From Paenibacillus sacheonensis (GTDB lineage: Bacteria > Bacillota > Bacilli > Paenibacillales > Paenibacillaceae), in the NCBI RefSeq assembly GCF_009909195.1, contig NZ_JAAAMU010000010.1, positions 124,001 through 188,000 of the forward strand: a DNA stretch of 64,000 bases, in the 5' to 3' direction. Shown in pieces: positions 17,801 through 26,004 of the stretch. Made by a program: the position numbers and the translations under genes. Within the stretch, counting starts at the first letter, position 1. Each line of letters opens with the position of its first letter. Under the pieces are notes generated by a model. It made no database searches. It saw only the letters and a list, made by a program, of their open reading frames with translations, and was not told the origin of the DNA.

Positions 17801-18011
17801 CGTTTTCCTGAATTTTGGCTTCGATTTCCGCTCTGGCGCGTACGGGCTCGTCCTTCACGAAAGATGCCACGTAACCGGCCGCCGCGGCTCCTGCGAATAA
17901 TCCGAATAATAGACCGAAAATAAAGAGCCATTTAAACGTTACGAACGTTACGATACCAAAAGTTCGCCATTTGCTGTATCCTTTCGGCTTCTTTTGATGG
18001 TCTTGATCCAT
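14892..18011 (-). CDS. Class A penicillin-binding protein (transglycosylase/transpeptidase) with two FN3 domains
   Basis: Bifunctional peptidoglycan synthase anchored in the membrane. In 1039 residues: cytoplasmic N-terminus, one membrane segment (about 18-50), GT51 transglycosylase with catalytic E114 (ATEDNNFYKH) and GGSTLTQQ, transpeptidase with S428-T-M-K431 and K624-T-G, then a long tail. The tail carries two fibronectin type III domains (about 830-915 and 955-1035) joined by a Gly/Asn/Thr-rich linker. The core is of the PonA/PBP1 type. FN3 modules on PBPs may position the enzyme on wall polymers. Start ATG 18011 with GGAGGAGG upstream. It sits where B. subtilis has no PBP, between acsA and tyrS. 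Confidence 0.92.
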   Translation of the reverse strand: MDQDHQKKPKGYSKWRTFGIVTFVTFKWLFIFGLLFGLFAGAAAAGYVASFVKDEPVRARAEIEAKIQENAITGFVYFNDGQTPVGQLRTEEDRRLIKREDIPPQVVNAVLATEDNNFYKHIGVDFNALARAVKQKLLNEDTQTGGSTLTQQLVRQVFLTLDKTDSRKAKEIFLSLRLERFMTKDEILTAYLNKVQFGTGNSGYNLYGIKAAAKGIFNITDLNQLNIAQSAYLAGLPQRPSAYTAFTSKGKFNPNGFKLAMDRQRLVLKRMLDTTRISQEQYDEALNFDVKGSLAKPTEKAYSTFPFLMLESERQAAELLLLQENPNLTPEDVKKKENAPQLEEARQHLLRGGYHIYTTIDKKVYNSMHKVGSDPNNFGGDSKEKGLEQTGAIMLDHKTGAILGMLEGRDFYTEQLNHATQMTRQPGSTMKPIAAYLPAIDKGLIQPASIIDDSPIVMKDGQKGYHIPMNVTNKFNGLVTARDALNRSLNIPALKIFNNIVTIPEAWKFARKLGITTLQPTDDAAQTGVIGGLSIGVSVEELTNAYGAIADNGNFNDAYMISRITDADGKVVYQHEAKPLRVFSEQTAFLMTDMLRTVISEPAGSGHKITTYFKNYGKIPVVGKTGSTQSYGDVWFMGFSPDITLGVWVGYEKQKYTLSKPERERARIIWSAIMNEVTTERPELFPTKQFTMPSGIVKSTVSGFSGKLPTELTRSSGKLVTDWFNSKFLPKEPDDALVKMAVISYNGVNYIPQPSTPADMIDERIVVKREKPLDVLMQEIEAAQAKLPADSRRPMSMYVPADAGKDAPSIIDPRVEDGHAPSPPSNVTLETVTATKYRISFKPSPEKDVVGYRLYRAVNDGPFTNMGSAILTGQDTKFVNFVGSQGIYAYYVTAVDVAGKESAPSLLVSPGGSYTTKGNDTGSNTGNQGTINDDTGIPEDNGTSTGTNNGLAAPSAPMNVTVSTTDIGIKLTWPDNASSEQVTTYNVYYSTSSNGRYNKIGSTGEARFEYVSPLTSGYFQVTAVNEAGESSASPSVGIQ

Positions 18012-18043
18012 AAAGTGATTAGCCTCCTCCGATTAACAGCATT

Positions 18044-18052
18044 ATTATAGCA
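18044..18052 (-). promoter_or_regulatory. Extended -10 promoter of the PBP gene
   Basis: On the minus strand TGCTATAAT is a perfect extended -10 element about 33 bases before the PBP ATG. The -35 region is poor. Confidence 0.5.
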
Positions 18053-18145
18053 TAAATCGCCAATTGATTTGGAGTTTTTAGACGGCCGAATTTGACCGTA
18101 ATTCGTCAAGATGCCGCATGGGACGGGGGATGCCGGGCATGTCTG

Positions 18146-18174
18146 TTGACTTGTCAAATCCCCTATGGTATAAA
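18146..18174 (+). promoter_or_regulatory. Sigma-A promoter of the tyrS T-box transcript
   Basis: TTGACT, a 17-base spacer and TATAAA form a near-consensus promoter. It places the RNA start around 18181, right before the T-box leader. Confidence 0.8.
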
Positions 18175-18180
18175 GAGTAA

Positions 18181-18509
18181 CAAGAAAAGTGCATATCAAA
18201 ACACGTTGACGGGCTCCAGTAGATTGGCGGGCCGCGATTCCAGAGAGCCGGTGGCAGGTGCGAACCGGTACGCGCCGACAGTCGAATTACCGCCCCGAGT
18301 CGATCGGAAGAACGCGCGGTTCCGGCTTGCAAGAGCGGAAACGTCTGCTAGTAGTCTGCATCCGGATGATATCCGTTATGAAATGAAGTGAGGGCCGTTT
18401 TCACGGTGTTCTTCCCGCAGCTTGCTGCAAAGGAGCCGGCGTCCCTAACGAGGGTGGTACCGCGAGCAAATCCTTCTCGTCCCTTGAGGACAAGAAGGAT
18501 TTTTTTATT
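18181..18509 (+). promoter_or_regulatory. T-box riboswitch, tyrosine-specific, controlling tyrS
   Basis: The 519-base gap between the PBP gene and tyrS holds this leader. The T-box core AGGGTGGTACCGCG lies at 18451-18464. Stem I carries the AGTA half of the S-turn near 18218, and opposite it GAATTAC (18284-18290) puts TAC, a tyrosine codon, at 18288-18290 in the specifier position. A terminator follows: TCCTTCTCGTCC and GGACAAGAAGGA form the stem, then seven T residues. Uncharged tRNA-Tyr would pair with the specifier and with the T-box bulge and prevent termination. The specifier matches the downstream gene. Confidence 0.93.
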
Positions 18510-18530
18510 TCGCGAGGGAGTGAAACCGAA

Positions 18531-19793
18531 ATGGTGAAGTGGGAGCAATTGACGCCGGCACAGCAGCAGGAAGCGGAGCGCCAGATGGAGGTCATTCGTC
18601 GGGGCGTCGTCGAGATCGTACCCGAGGAAGATTTGAAGGCGAAGGTCGCGAACGCCGTGGCGACGGGCAAGCCGCTTAAAGTGAAGCTGGGACTAGACCC
18701 CTCGGCGCCGGATATTCATATCGGACATACGGTCGTGCTTCACAAGCTGAGGCAGTTCCAACAGCTGGGCCATGACGTGCAGCTGATCATCGGCGATTTT
18801 ACCGGTCGGATCGGCGATCCGACCGGCAAGTCCGAGACACGTAAACAGCTGAGCGAAGAAGACGTGAAGCGGAATGCGGAGACGTACCAGAAGCAAATCT
18901 ACAAGCTGCTCGATCCGGCCAAGACGACGGTTTACTACAATTCCGAGTGGCTCGGTCCGATGAGCTTCGCGGAAGTCGTGACGCTGTCGGCCAAAGTGAC
19001 GGTCGCGCGCATGCTGGAACGGGACGATTTCACGAAACGCTACTCGTCCGGCCTGCCGATCAGCATCCATGAGTTTTTTTACCCGCTCATGCAGGGCTAT
19101 GATTCCGTGGCGCTGGAGAGCGACGTCGAGCTCGGCGGCACAGACCAAACGTTCAACCTGCTCATGGGCCGCACGCTCCAGAAGGAGTATGGCAAAGCAA
19201 CGCAGGCCGCGATCATGACGCCGCTCATCGAAGGCTTGGACGGCGTGAACAAGATGAGCAAGAGCTTGGGCAATTACATCGGGATCGACGAAGAACCGAA
19301 CCAAATCTACGGCAAGTCGATGTCGATTCCGGATGAGCTGATGCTGAAATACTACGAGCTGGCTACGGATATCGCCAATGAGGAGCTGCTGCAGCTGAGG
19401 GAAGGCATCGCGAACGGAAGCAAGCATCCGCGCGACGCCAAGATGGCGCTTGCCCGCACCTTCGTTCGCATGTACCACGGCGAAGAAGCAGCAGAGGCGG
19501 CGGAGGCGCATTTCGTTACCGTTTTCCAGAAGCGCGCGCTTCCGGGCGACATTCAAGCAGCCGTGCTGGCAGCCGGAGAACTGGTCGAAGGCCGCATCGG
19601 AATACTGAAGCTGCTGACGTCGCTTGGCCTGCAGTCGTCCAGCAGCGAAGCAAAGCGCAGCGTTCAGCAGGGCGCGGTACGCATCAACGAACAGAAAATC
19701 GAGGATTGGTCGGCGGACATCTCGCCTTCCGATGGAGACATTATACAGGTCGGGAAGCGTAAATACGTGAAATTGGTTCTTCAAAACCAGTAA
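18531..19793 (+). CDS. tyrS: Tyrosyl-tRNA synthetase
   Basis: Charges tRNA-Tyr. The 420-residue class I enzyme has HIGH at 63-66, KMSKS at 241-245 and a C-terminal S4 RNA-binding domain (about 355-415). The first block, [20 protein letters not shown], resembles the TyrZ-type branch of bacterial TyrRS rather than the classical Bacillus TyrS branch (GFDPTADSLHIGH). It nevertheless occupies the tyrS place before rpsD and is under T-box control. Ribosome site GAGGGAGTG upstream; terminator downstream. Confidence 0.94.
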   Translation: MVKWEQLTPAQQQEAERQMEVIRRGVVEIVPEEDLKAKVANAVATGKPLKVKLGLDPSAPDIHIGHTVVLHKLRQFQQLGHDVQLIIGDFTGRIGDPTGKSETRKQLSEEDVKRNAETYQKQIYKLLDPAKTTVYYNSEWLGPMSFAEVVTLSAKVTVARMLERDDFTKRYSSGLPISIHEFFYPLMQGYDSVALESDVELGGTDQTFNLLMGRTLQKEYGKATQAAIMTPLIEGLDGVNKMSKSLGNYIGIDEEPNQIYGKSMSIPDELMLKYYELATDIANEELLQLREGIANGSKHPRDAKMALARTFVRMYHGEEAAEAAEAHFVTVFQKRALPGDIQAAVLAAGELVEGRIGILKLLTSLGLQSSSSEAKRSVQQGAVRINEQKIEDWSADISPSDGDIIQVGKRKYVKLVLQNQ

Positions 19794-19801
19794 GCGGCAA
19801 T

Positions 19802-19842
19802 AAGCTTATCGTGCGGATTCATTCGCAGGGTAAGCTTTTTTG
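19802..19842 (+). terminator. Terminator after tyrS
   Basis: AAGCTTATC pairs with GGTAAGCTT (one G-T pair), continued by GTGCG/CGCAG, and is followed by TTTT. Confidence 0.8.
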
Positions 19843-19898
19843 CTGTGCCATGGAAAGCCTTCATTCGACAACAAAATAGCGCTTAAGGCTGGGCAGGC

Positions 19899-19923
19899 GA
19901 AACTTCTCTTCGATCACGGCGTA
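19899..19923 (+). promoter_or_regulatory. ECF sigma (SigW-like) promoter of the nfeD-floT operon
   Basis: GAAAC (19899-19903), exactly 16 bases, then CGTA (19920-19923) fit the SigW-type pattern TGAAAC-N16-CGTA apart from the leading base. In B. subtilis the homologous yuaF-floT-yuaI operon is under SigW, so position and gene content agree. Confidence 0.65.
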
Positions 19924-19976
19924 ATAAATATCGGATGAAATGATAAAATATGGGATTCGAGAAATGGAGGGAGGGC

Positions 19977-20504
19977 ATGGAAGGGGTATTTCTCGGTTGT
20001 TTATTCGGCGGTATATTCTTCGCGATCGTCAGTGTCGTACTCGGCGATTGGCTCAGTCTTGCGCTTGACGGGATGCTTGATTTCCTTTCGCTGGACGGCG
20101 TACCGGTTCTCCAACCGACCGCGGTCGTCGGAGGCATAACCGTATTCGGCGGAGCGGGCCTGCTCCTGGAGCATCACAGCGGTTTGGGCGCGATCGTGAA
20201 TACCGTGATTGCGGTTCTGCTAGCTGTAATAGCCGCCATCGGCATTTATCTGTTATACATTCGTCCGATGGAACGGAGCGAACAATCGACGGGCTATTCG
20301 ATGAAAGAACTGAACGGCATGATCGGCGACGTCATCGTACCGATCCCGGCCACGGGCTTCGGCGAAGTGACGGTGAAGGTCGGCGCCGGCTTGACGAATC
20401 ACATCGCCGCCAGCTTCGACGGCATGGCGATCCCCTCCGGCACGCGCGTTGTCGTCATTCGCGTTGAAGCGCACACGCTCCTCGTATCCAAGCTGGAGCT
20501 ATAA
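19977..20504 (+). CDS. NfeD-like membrane protein (YuaF type)
   Basis: A 175-residue membrane protein with an N-terminal membrane segment, a second hydrophobic hairpin (about residues 65-95) and a C-terminal OB-fold NfeD domain (about 105-175, GMIGDVIVPIPATGFGEVTV). These proteins are encoded beside flotillins and associate with them in membrane microdomains. The frame opens at 19950, but GGAGGGAGGG points to the ATG at 19977. floT follows after 25 bases, so they form an operon. The counterpart in B. subtilis is YuaF. Confidence 0.85.
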   Translation: MEGVFLGCLFGGIFFAIVSVVLGDWLSLALDGMLDFLSLDGVPVLQPTAVVGGITVFGGAGLLLEHHSGLGAIVNTVIAVLLAVIAAIGIYLLYIRPMERSEQSTGYSMKELNGMIGDVIVPIPATGFGEVTVKVGAGLTNHIAASFDGMAIPSGTRVVVIRVEAHTLLVSKLEL

Positions 20505-20529
20505 TTTCGCAAGAGAGAGGAACGATTAC

Positions 20530-22035
20530 ATGGCTGATTATTTGATTATCCCCGCCGCGGTTGTCGGCGTATTGATTTTGTTGGGCTTGGCGTTCTGGGC
20601 CAGATACCGGACGGTAGGTCCGGACAAAGCGATGATCGTGACGGGCTCCTTTCTAGGAAGCCGTAACGTCGCCGCCGATGAATCCGGACGAAAAAACAAA
20701 ATCGTGCGCGGCGGCGGCGCGTTCATCCTGCCGATTTTCCAGAAAGCCGACTTCTTGTCGCTGCTCTCCCACAAGCTCGACGTATCGACGCCCGAGGTCT
20801 ATACGGAACAAGGCGTTCCCGTCATTTGCGACGGCGTCGCGATCATCAAGATCGGCGGGTCGGTGGAGGACATCGCGACTGCGGCGGAGCAGTTTCTTGG
20901 AAAGCCGACCGATGCGCTGAAGAGCGAGGCTCAGGAAGTACTGGAAGGCCATCTCCGCGCCATTCTCGGCTCGATGACCGTGGAGGAAGTTTACCGGAAC
21001 CGCGACAAATTCGCGCAGGAAGTACAGGGCGTCGCGGCGCGGGACTTGAAGAAGATGGGCCTTCAGATCGTCTCCTTTACGATAAAGGATCTGCGCGATA
21101 AGCACGGTTATCTGGAAGCGCTTGGCAAGCCGCGTATCGCCGCGGTCAAGCGGGATGCCGATATTGCCGAAGCGGAAGCGGTCAGAGATTCGCGGATTCA
21201 GAAAGCGCGTGCCGAAGAAGAAGGTTTGAAGGCAGAGCTGCTGCGCGATACGAATATCGCGGAAGCCTCCAAGGCCAAAGAACTGAAGGTAGCTTCGTTC
21301 AAGAAGGAACAGGATTCCGCCAAGGCAGAGGCCGATCAAGCGTATGCCATTCAAGAAGCGCGCGCGAAGCAGCTGGTCGTCGAGGAACAGATGCAGGTCG
21401 AGCTCGTCCGGAAAGAACGGGAAATCGATCTGGAAGGCAAGGAGATCCTGCGGCGCGAGAAGCAGTACGACGCCGAAGTGAAGAAGAAGGCGGATGCCGA
21501 TCGGTATGCCGTCGAACAAGCGGCTGAAGCGGACAAGGCGAAGAGAATGCGCGAGGCGGATGCGGCTCAGTACCAAATCGAAGCGGAAGCCAAAGCAAAC
21601 GCGGCCCAGAAGCGATTGGACGGCCTTGCGATCGCGGAAGCCGAGCGGGCGAAAGGTACGGCGGAAGCCGACGTGATCCGGCTGCGCGGCTTGGCGGAGG
21701 CGGAGGCCAAAGAGAAGCTGGCGCATGCGTTCGAACAGTTCGGCGAGGCGGCCGTGCTCGATATCATCGTGAAGATGCTCCCGGAATTGGCCGGCAAAAT
21801 CGCCGATCCGATCAGCGCGATCGACAAGCTGACCGTCGTCGATACCGGTCATGGCGAAGGCGCAGCCCGCATCAGCAATTACGTTACATCGCTTATGGCG
21901 ACAGCCCCAGAAATGCTGAAGAGCGTCTCCGGCATCGATCTGAATGCTTTCGTACGCGGATTGACTGCGAAGAATTTGCCTGCTTCCGCGGGTGCGACGA
22001 TTCCCGTTGAAGCGGTAAAAGGCGATAGTGCCTAA
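20530..22035 (+). CDS. floT: Flotillin-like protein FloT
   Basis: SPFH-domain scaffold of membrane microdomains. The 501-residue protein has an N-terminal membrane hairpin (about 5-25), an SPFH/PHB domain (about 30-190), a long coiled coil dense in Glu, Ala and Lys with EAEA-type repeats (about 200-385) and a C-terminal oligomerisation segment. Length and order match B. subtilis FloT/YuaG. The frame extends upstream to 20449 inside the previous gene; the start at 20530 has GAGAGAGGA in front and gives the correct N-terminus. An operon with the NfeD-like gene behind a SigW-like promoter suggests envelope-stress induction. Confidence 0.93.
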   Translation: MADYLIIPAAVVGVLILLGLAFWARYRTVGPDKAMIVTGSFLGSRNVAADESGRKNKIVRGGGAFILPIFQKADFLSLLSHKLDVSTPEVYTEQGVPVICDGVAIIKIGGSVEDIATAAEQFLGKPTDALKSEAQEVLEGHLRAILGSMTVEEVYRNRDKFAQEVQGVAARDLKKMGLQIVSFTIKDLRDKHGYLEALGKPRIAAVKRDADIAEAEAVRDSRIQKARAEEEGLKAELLRDTNIAEASKAKELKVASFKKEQDSAKAEADQAYAIQEARAKQLVVEEQMQVELVRKEREIDLEGKEILRREKQYDAEVKKKADADRYAVEQAAEADKAKRMREADAAQYQIEAEAKANAAQKRLDGLAIAEAERAKGTAEADVIRLRGLAEAEAKEKLAHAFEQFGEAAVLDIIVKMLPELAGKIADPISAIDKLTVVDTGHGEGAARISNYVTSLMATAPEMLKSVSGIDLNAFVRGLTAKNLPASAGATIPVEAVKGDSA

Positions 22036-22053
22036 AGTTTTCTTCTAGAAGCT

Positions 22054-22085
22054 GGCTTCGGTCTTTGACCGGAGCCGTTTTTTCA
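22054..22085 (+). terminator. Terminator after floT
   Basis: GGCTTCGGTC pairs with GACCGGAGCC (one G-T pair) and is followed by GTTTTTTC. Confidence 0.85.
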
Positions 22086-22166
22086 TTTTTCTGTCGTTAC
22101 AGGGAACGCGGAGGTGAATACCGAATACTAGCACCAAGACAAACGGATGCAGGAGGGAGCAGGCCA

Positions 22167-22991
22167 TTGATCAAGCTGCATACCTGTTATGTGAAAGATT
22201 TTTACGGCAAATGGGAAATGGCGAAGGACGTGACGCAGTATCATATCCTGCTCGTCGCGACGAAAGGGAGAATCGTCTATTGGGTCAATGGCGAAACGGT
22301 TTACCTGTCGAGAGGCGAGGCGATCTTTATTCCATCCGGCTCGATCCGCGGCGGCCTAGCCTCGGAAGACCATCAGCGGTACGCCACGCATTTCACCATC
22401 GAGGACCACGACCGCGCGCTGCTGCCCCTTCTCGGCGGCAACACGTACTGCAAGACGGCGATCGGCGGGTTCGAATATTTCAAGCAGCGATTTCTGCTTC
22501 TGAAGCATCATTGGCTGATGAGGGGACCGTACTCGGAAACGATCTGCTATTCCATCTTGTTGGAGCTGCTCGGAATCATCAACTATGAACGGGATAAGTG
22601 GAAGCTTCCTGCCAAGAAAATCGATATGGCCGAAGCCATCAAGCAATACATGCTGGATCATTACCGGGAGCCGGTGACGCTCCATGATTTGTCGGCATTC
22701 ACCGAGCGGACGCCGAACCATATCACGCATGCCTTCAAGTCCGTTACGGGCTTGACGCCGATCGAATATTTGCATCATGTCCGAATCACCAAAGCGAAAG
22801 AGCTGATGTTCGATAAAATGATGCCGATCAGCCAAATCGCGGAAGAAACCGGTTTTTGCGATCAAGCGTATTTCAACCGGGTATTCAAGAAGCTTACCGG
22901 CTGTTCGCCGACGTCGTTCCTGAAGGGGACGCTCCGATTGGACGAAGATGACAGCGCTATCGGGGGAATCGTTGAATCGTACAAAAGATAA
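22167..22991 (+). CDS. AraC-family transcriptional regulator
   Basis: A 274-residue regulator: an N-terminal cupin-like sensor (RGEAIFIPSG at about 55-65) and a C-terminal double HTH (about 170-265, with GLTPIEYLHHVRITKAKELM and ISQIAEETGFCDQAYFNRVFKKLTG). It probably senses a sugar or other small ligand. The start is TTG at 22167 with AGGAGGGAG seven bases upstream; the open frame before it overlaps the floT terminator and is not coding. It is followed on the same strand by a PhyH dioxygenase gene, its most likely target. Confidence 0.87.
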   Translation: MIKLHTCYVKDFYGKWEMAKDVTQYHILLVATKGRIVYWVNGETVYLSRGEAIFIPSGSIRGGLASEDHQRYATHFTIEDHDRALLPLLGGNTYCKTAIGGFEYFKQRFLLLKHHWLMRGPYSETICYSILLELLGIINYERDKWKLPAKKIDMAEAIKQYMLDHYREPVTLHDLSAFTERTPNHITHAFKSVTGLTPIEYLHHVRITKAKELMFDKMMPISQIAEETGFCDQAYFNRVFKKLTGCSPTSFLKGTLRLDEDDSAIGGIVESYKR

Positions 22992-23073
22992 CCGTATCGT
23001 TAATCGAATGTGCGTCCGTTTACTCTTATGATAGAGACAGATAGCGCATGAAGCATACGGAGGCGAACAAGCG

Positions 23074-23910
23074 ATGAATCCATCCAGTTTGAAGTACGCA
23101 TTGACGGAAGAAGAGCGAAGGACGTTTAACGAAACCGGATATTTGATTATTGAGGATGCGTTGTCGGCAGCGCAGGTCGCGGATCTGACGGAACAATTCG
23201 ATCGGATCTACGACGGCAAGATCGAAGGCGGCCATGATCCGAAGACAGCGCTGTTTTATCCAAATTTCATTCCCGATCACGACGTATTTCTCGACCTTGT
23301 CGACTACGAGAAGGTACTGCCGAAGGTATGGGGCTTGCTGGGGTGGAACATCTACCTGTACCATGCCCACATGATCGCGACGCCGCCGTCCGGGCAGGCG
23401 AAGAACGATGCGACGTTCGGCTGGCATCAGGACAGCGGGCGCGTCAATATGGAGATCGAGACGCATCCGCGTCCGCGATTGTCATTGAAAGTCGCGTATT
23501 TCTTGTCCGATGTGTCCGAAGCGGACCGCGGCAATTTCTGGATCGTTCCCGGAAGCCACTTCATGGACACGATGCCGCTGCCGGAAGACCGCCAGGGCCA
23601 GCCGGAAGGCGCGATTCCCGTTCGCGTAAAGCCGGGTACGGCCGTCTTCTTCGATCGGCGCCTCTGGCATGCGGGAACCCCGAACTGGTCGGACATGACG
23701 CGGAAGGTGCTGTTTTACGGCTACGGTTATCGCTGGATTCGCACGAAAGACGATATGACCGTGCAGCATCTATGGGAGCGCTCCGACCCCATTCGCCGCC
23801 AATTGCTCGGTGCAGGCGTGAATTGCAACGGTCATTATACGCCGACGGATGAAGATGTGCCGCTTCGGGGATGGCTGAAAGAACATCAGCCGGAGATGGT
23901 TTTGCGATAA
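23074..23910 (+). CDS. Phytanoyl-CoA dioxygenase (PhyH) family protein
   Basis: A 278-residue Fe(II)/2-oxoglutarate-dependent oxygenase. The metal triad is visible: WHQDS gives the H-x-D pair (about residues 115-117) and LWHAG the distal His, with RKVLFYGY supplying the 2-oxoglutarate Arg. Members hydroxylate diverse small molecules; the substrate here is not evident. GGAGG precedes the ATG. Its 3' end overlaps that of the convergent AraC gene by 25 bases. Between two AraC regulators and close to a glycosidase-like gene, it may belong to a small catabolic cluster. Confidence 0.85.
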   Translation: MNPSSLKYALTEEERRTFNETGYLIIEDALSAAQVADLTEQFDRIYDGKIEGGHDPKTALFYPNFIPDHDVFLDLVDYEKVLPKVWGLLGWNIYLYHAHMIATPPSGQAKNDATFGWHQDSGRVNMEIETHPRPRLSLKVAYFLSDVSEADRGNFWIVPGSHFMDTMPLPEDRQGQPEGAIPVRVKPGTAVFFDRRLWHAGTPNWSDMTRKVLFYGYGYRWIRTKDDMTVQHLWERSDPIRRQLLGAGVNCNGHYTPTDEDVPLRGWLKEHQPEMVLR

Positions 23911-24770
23911 CCGGAAGGGCTGCAGCCCTCATGCGATTTGAACGCGCGGCTGAATGCATGGATCGTCGAATAACCGAGTTGTTCGGCGATCTCCTGCATC
24001 GGCAGGTGCGTATAGTGAATCATGGCTTTGGCTTTCTCCATACGGATCTGCTGATGGTACTGGATCGGCGTCCGTTGAAACACGTCCTTGAATAGATGGA
24101 TCAAATAAAACTTGCTGATGTGGAAACGGTCTGCAAGCTCGGCCAAATGCACGCTGCGGTGCGCGTTGCGCTCGATGAAAGAACGGATCTCCGCTAGCAG
24201 CTCGAGCTGTCCGCCGCTGCCGCTTTTGCTTTCCCAGTATCGTTCACGCATGATGAGGGACAGGAGCTCGAGAAGCAAGCTTTTCAAGCGAAGCTCGTAG
24301 AATGGCGGTTTCGTCTCGAATTCTCGGATAAGTTCGAGTAACGTCTGCTCCAGCGGGAGCGGGCTGCCCGGGCGAAAATGGGAAGGGACGTCGTACGGCT
24401 CGGCAGCCAGCTCGTTCTTTCGCAGCCAGCCTCGTTCCTTGGCACTCATCTGATCCAGCGTCTTGAACGATACGCCGACCTCTTGGCTGTCCGGCAAGGC
24501 GGTCAGATCGAAATGGACGTGGGGTTGGCGTACCCGAGCGCCTCCGATCACCTCGATCGTATGCCGCTGACCAGGCTTGAAGAAGAAATAATCTCCCGCG
24601 CTCCCCGTATAACTCTCGCCCTCCACCGTCACCAGCAGCTGGCCTTCCATGAGATACAGCAGCTCGTAATCCCAGATGACCCGTTCGTCGATTCTCCACG
24701 TGGCTTCCAATATGCTGTCGATCGCTACCCGAATATAGGGCGATAGCCGTTCGATTTGCAATTCCAACAC
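23886..24770 (-). CDS. AraC-family transcriptional regulator
   Basis: A 294-residue regulator with a cupin sensor (YLMEGQLLVTVEG, PGQRHTIEV; about 35-85) and an AraC double HTH at the C-terminus (about 190-290, HLAELADRFHISKFYLIHLFKDVF and EIAEQLGYSTIHAFSRAFK). The GTG start at 24770 is the first in frame but its ribosome site is weak, so a start a few codons in is possible. It diverges from the DUF2961 gene and converges on the PhyH gene, overlapping it by 25 bases. Confidence 0.85.
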   Translation of the reverse strand: MLELQIERLSPYIRVAIDSILEATWRIDERVIWDYELLYLMEGQLLVTVEGESYTGSAGDYFFFKPGQRHTIEVIGGARVRQPHVHFDLTALPDSQEVGVSFKTLDQMSAKERGWLRKNELAAEPYDVPSHFRPGSPLPLEQTLLELIREFETKPPFYELRLKSLLLELLSLIMRERYWESKSGSGGQLELLAEIRSFIERNAHRSVHLAELADRFHISKFYLIHLFKDVFQRTPIQYHQQIRMEKAKAMIHYTHLPMQEIAEQLGYSTIHAFSRAFKSHEGCSPSGYRKTISG

Positions 24771-24884
24771 CTCGGCGCAATAAATGATAAATAATCAACA
24801 ATACAAGGTAACGGATTCTCTCCCTATTCATTATATAATAGGCTCGTCAAAGCACAATATCTGATACACGAGGTGAGAATCAGC

Positions 24885-25988
24885 ATGCTGCAAAATAACG
24901 GTCTCGGGTTAGGGCTTTCTTCCGCGCCGCTCGTGACGAAAGCTCGCACGCGGTCGATTTCGGCGGAGAATCCGAACGGCGAGAAGGGGCAGGGCGGCAA
25001 GGAAGCCAGCAATCTTGGCACGGGAAGAAAGGGCAGGCCCGCGATCACGCTGCCGCAAGGCAACGAAGTTACGCTCGCATCCATTCAAGACACGGGCGTC
25101 ATCCAGCATTTCTGGATTACCGTTACGGATCAGACAGGCAAGGGGCATGCCGGCAAGTTCGTGCTGCGCGATCTCATACTGCGCATGTATTGGGACGATG
25201 AAGAAACGCCGTCCGTCGAGGTTCCCCTAGGCGACTTCTTCTGCAACGGTTTCGGCGTGCGCACGAATGTCAATTCGCTTCCCATCTGCGTCGTGCCGAC
25301 GGGCGGGATGAACTGCTATATCCCGATGCCGTTCCGGCAATCCGCCAAGATTACGATCGAGAATCAGCATGCGGTCGATATCGAAGGCTTCTTCTACACG
25401 TTCAACTACACGCTGGTGGACGAGCTGCCGGAGAACGCGGCGTATTTCCATGCGCAGTGGCGGCGCGAAAGCGTCACCGAACGAGGCAAGGACTTTACCA
25501 TTCTGGACAACGTCAAAGGATCCGGCCAATACATCGGTACATATCTCGCTTGGGCGGCTTTGGAGCGGAATTGGTGGGGGGAAGGGGAAATCAAGTTCTA
25601 TATGGACGGCGACGAGGAGTGGCCGACGATTTGCGGTACCGGTACGGAGGATTACGTGGGCGGGGCCTGGTGCTTCAATAACATGAAGACGAATGAACCG
25701 GAATCTTATTCGACGCCTTACTTAGGGTACCAGTTCTATAAGGAAACGACCGAGATCGACGCCTGGTACGGACACAATGTTCCGATGCACGGGATGTACC
25801 GCTGGCATCTGCCGGATCCGATTCGTTTCGAGCAGGACCTGCGCGTCACGATTCAACAAATCGGCCACGATCACGCCAAGCTGTTCGAGCGCTCGGACGA
25901 TGTATCTTCCGTGGCCTACTGGTACCAACTGGAGCCGCACGCTTCGTTTCCTGCGCTGCCGCCGGCGCCTCAGAGATGGCCGAGATAA
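24885..25988 (+). CDS. DUF2961 protein, glycoside hydrolase family 172 type
   Basis: A 367-residue protein with the DUF2961 hallmark blocks: VTLASIQDTGVIQHFWITV, LRMYWDDEETPSVEVPLGDFF, and GTGTEDYVGGAW (about residues 247-258), in which the Glu is a probable active-site residue. GH172 enzymes act on alpha-fructofuranoside or arabinofuranoside linkages, so a furanoside substrate is a fair inference. ATG 24885 with GAGGTGAGA upstream is preferred to the GTG at 24873. It diverges from an AraC regulator, which probably controls it. No secretion signal is seen, so the enzyme is cytosolic and a transporter must lie elsewhere. Confidence 0.83.
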   Translation: MLQNNGLGLGLSSAPLVTKARTRSISAENPNGEKGQGGKEASNLGTGRKGRPAITLPQGNEVTLASIQDTGVIQHFWITVTDQTGKGHAGKFVLRDLILRMYWDDEETPSVEVPLGDFFCNGFGVRTNVNSLPICVVPTGGMNCYIPMPFRQSAKITIENQHAVDIEGFFYTFNYTLVDELPENAAYFHAQWRRESVTERGKDFTILDNVKGSGQYIGTYLAWAALERNWWGEGEIKFYMDGDEEWPTICGTGTEDYVGGAWCFNNMKTNEPESYSTPYLGYQFYKETTEIDAWYGHNVPMHGMYRWHLPDPIRFEQDLRVTIQQIGHDHAKLFERSDDVSSVAYWYQLEPHASFPALPPAPQRWPR

Positions 25989-26004
25989 ATAGCTTGACGA
26001 AGGA

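Noticed and set aside
20653..21852. 399-residue minus-strand ORF opposite floT
   Set aside because: It is the antisense of the flotillin coiled coil, Leu/Arg/Phe-rich shadow sequence without a start signal.
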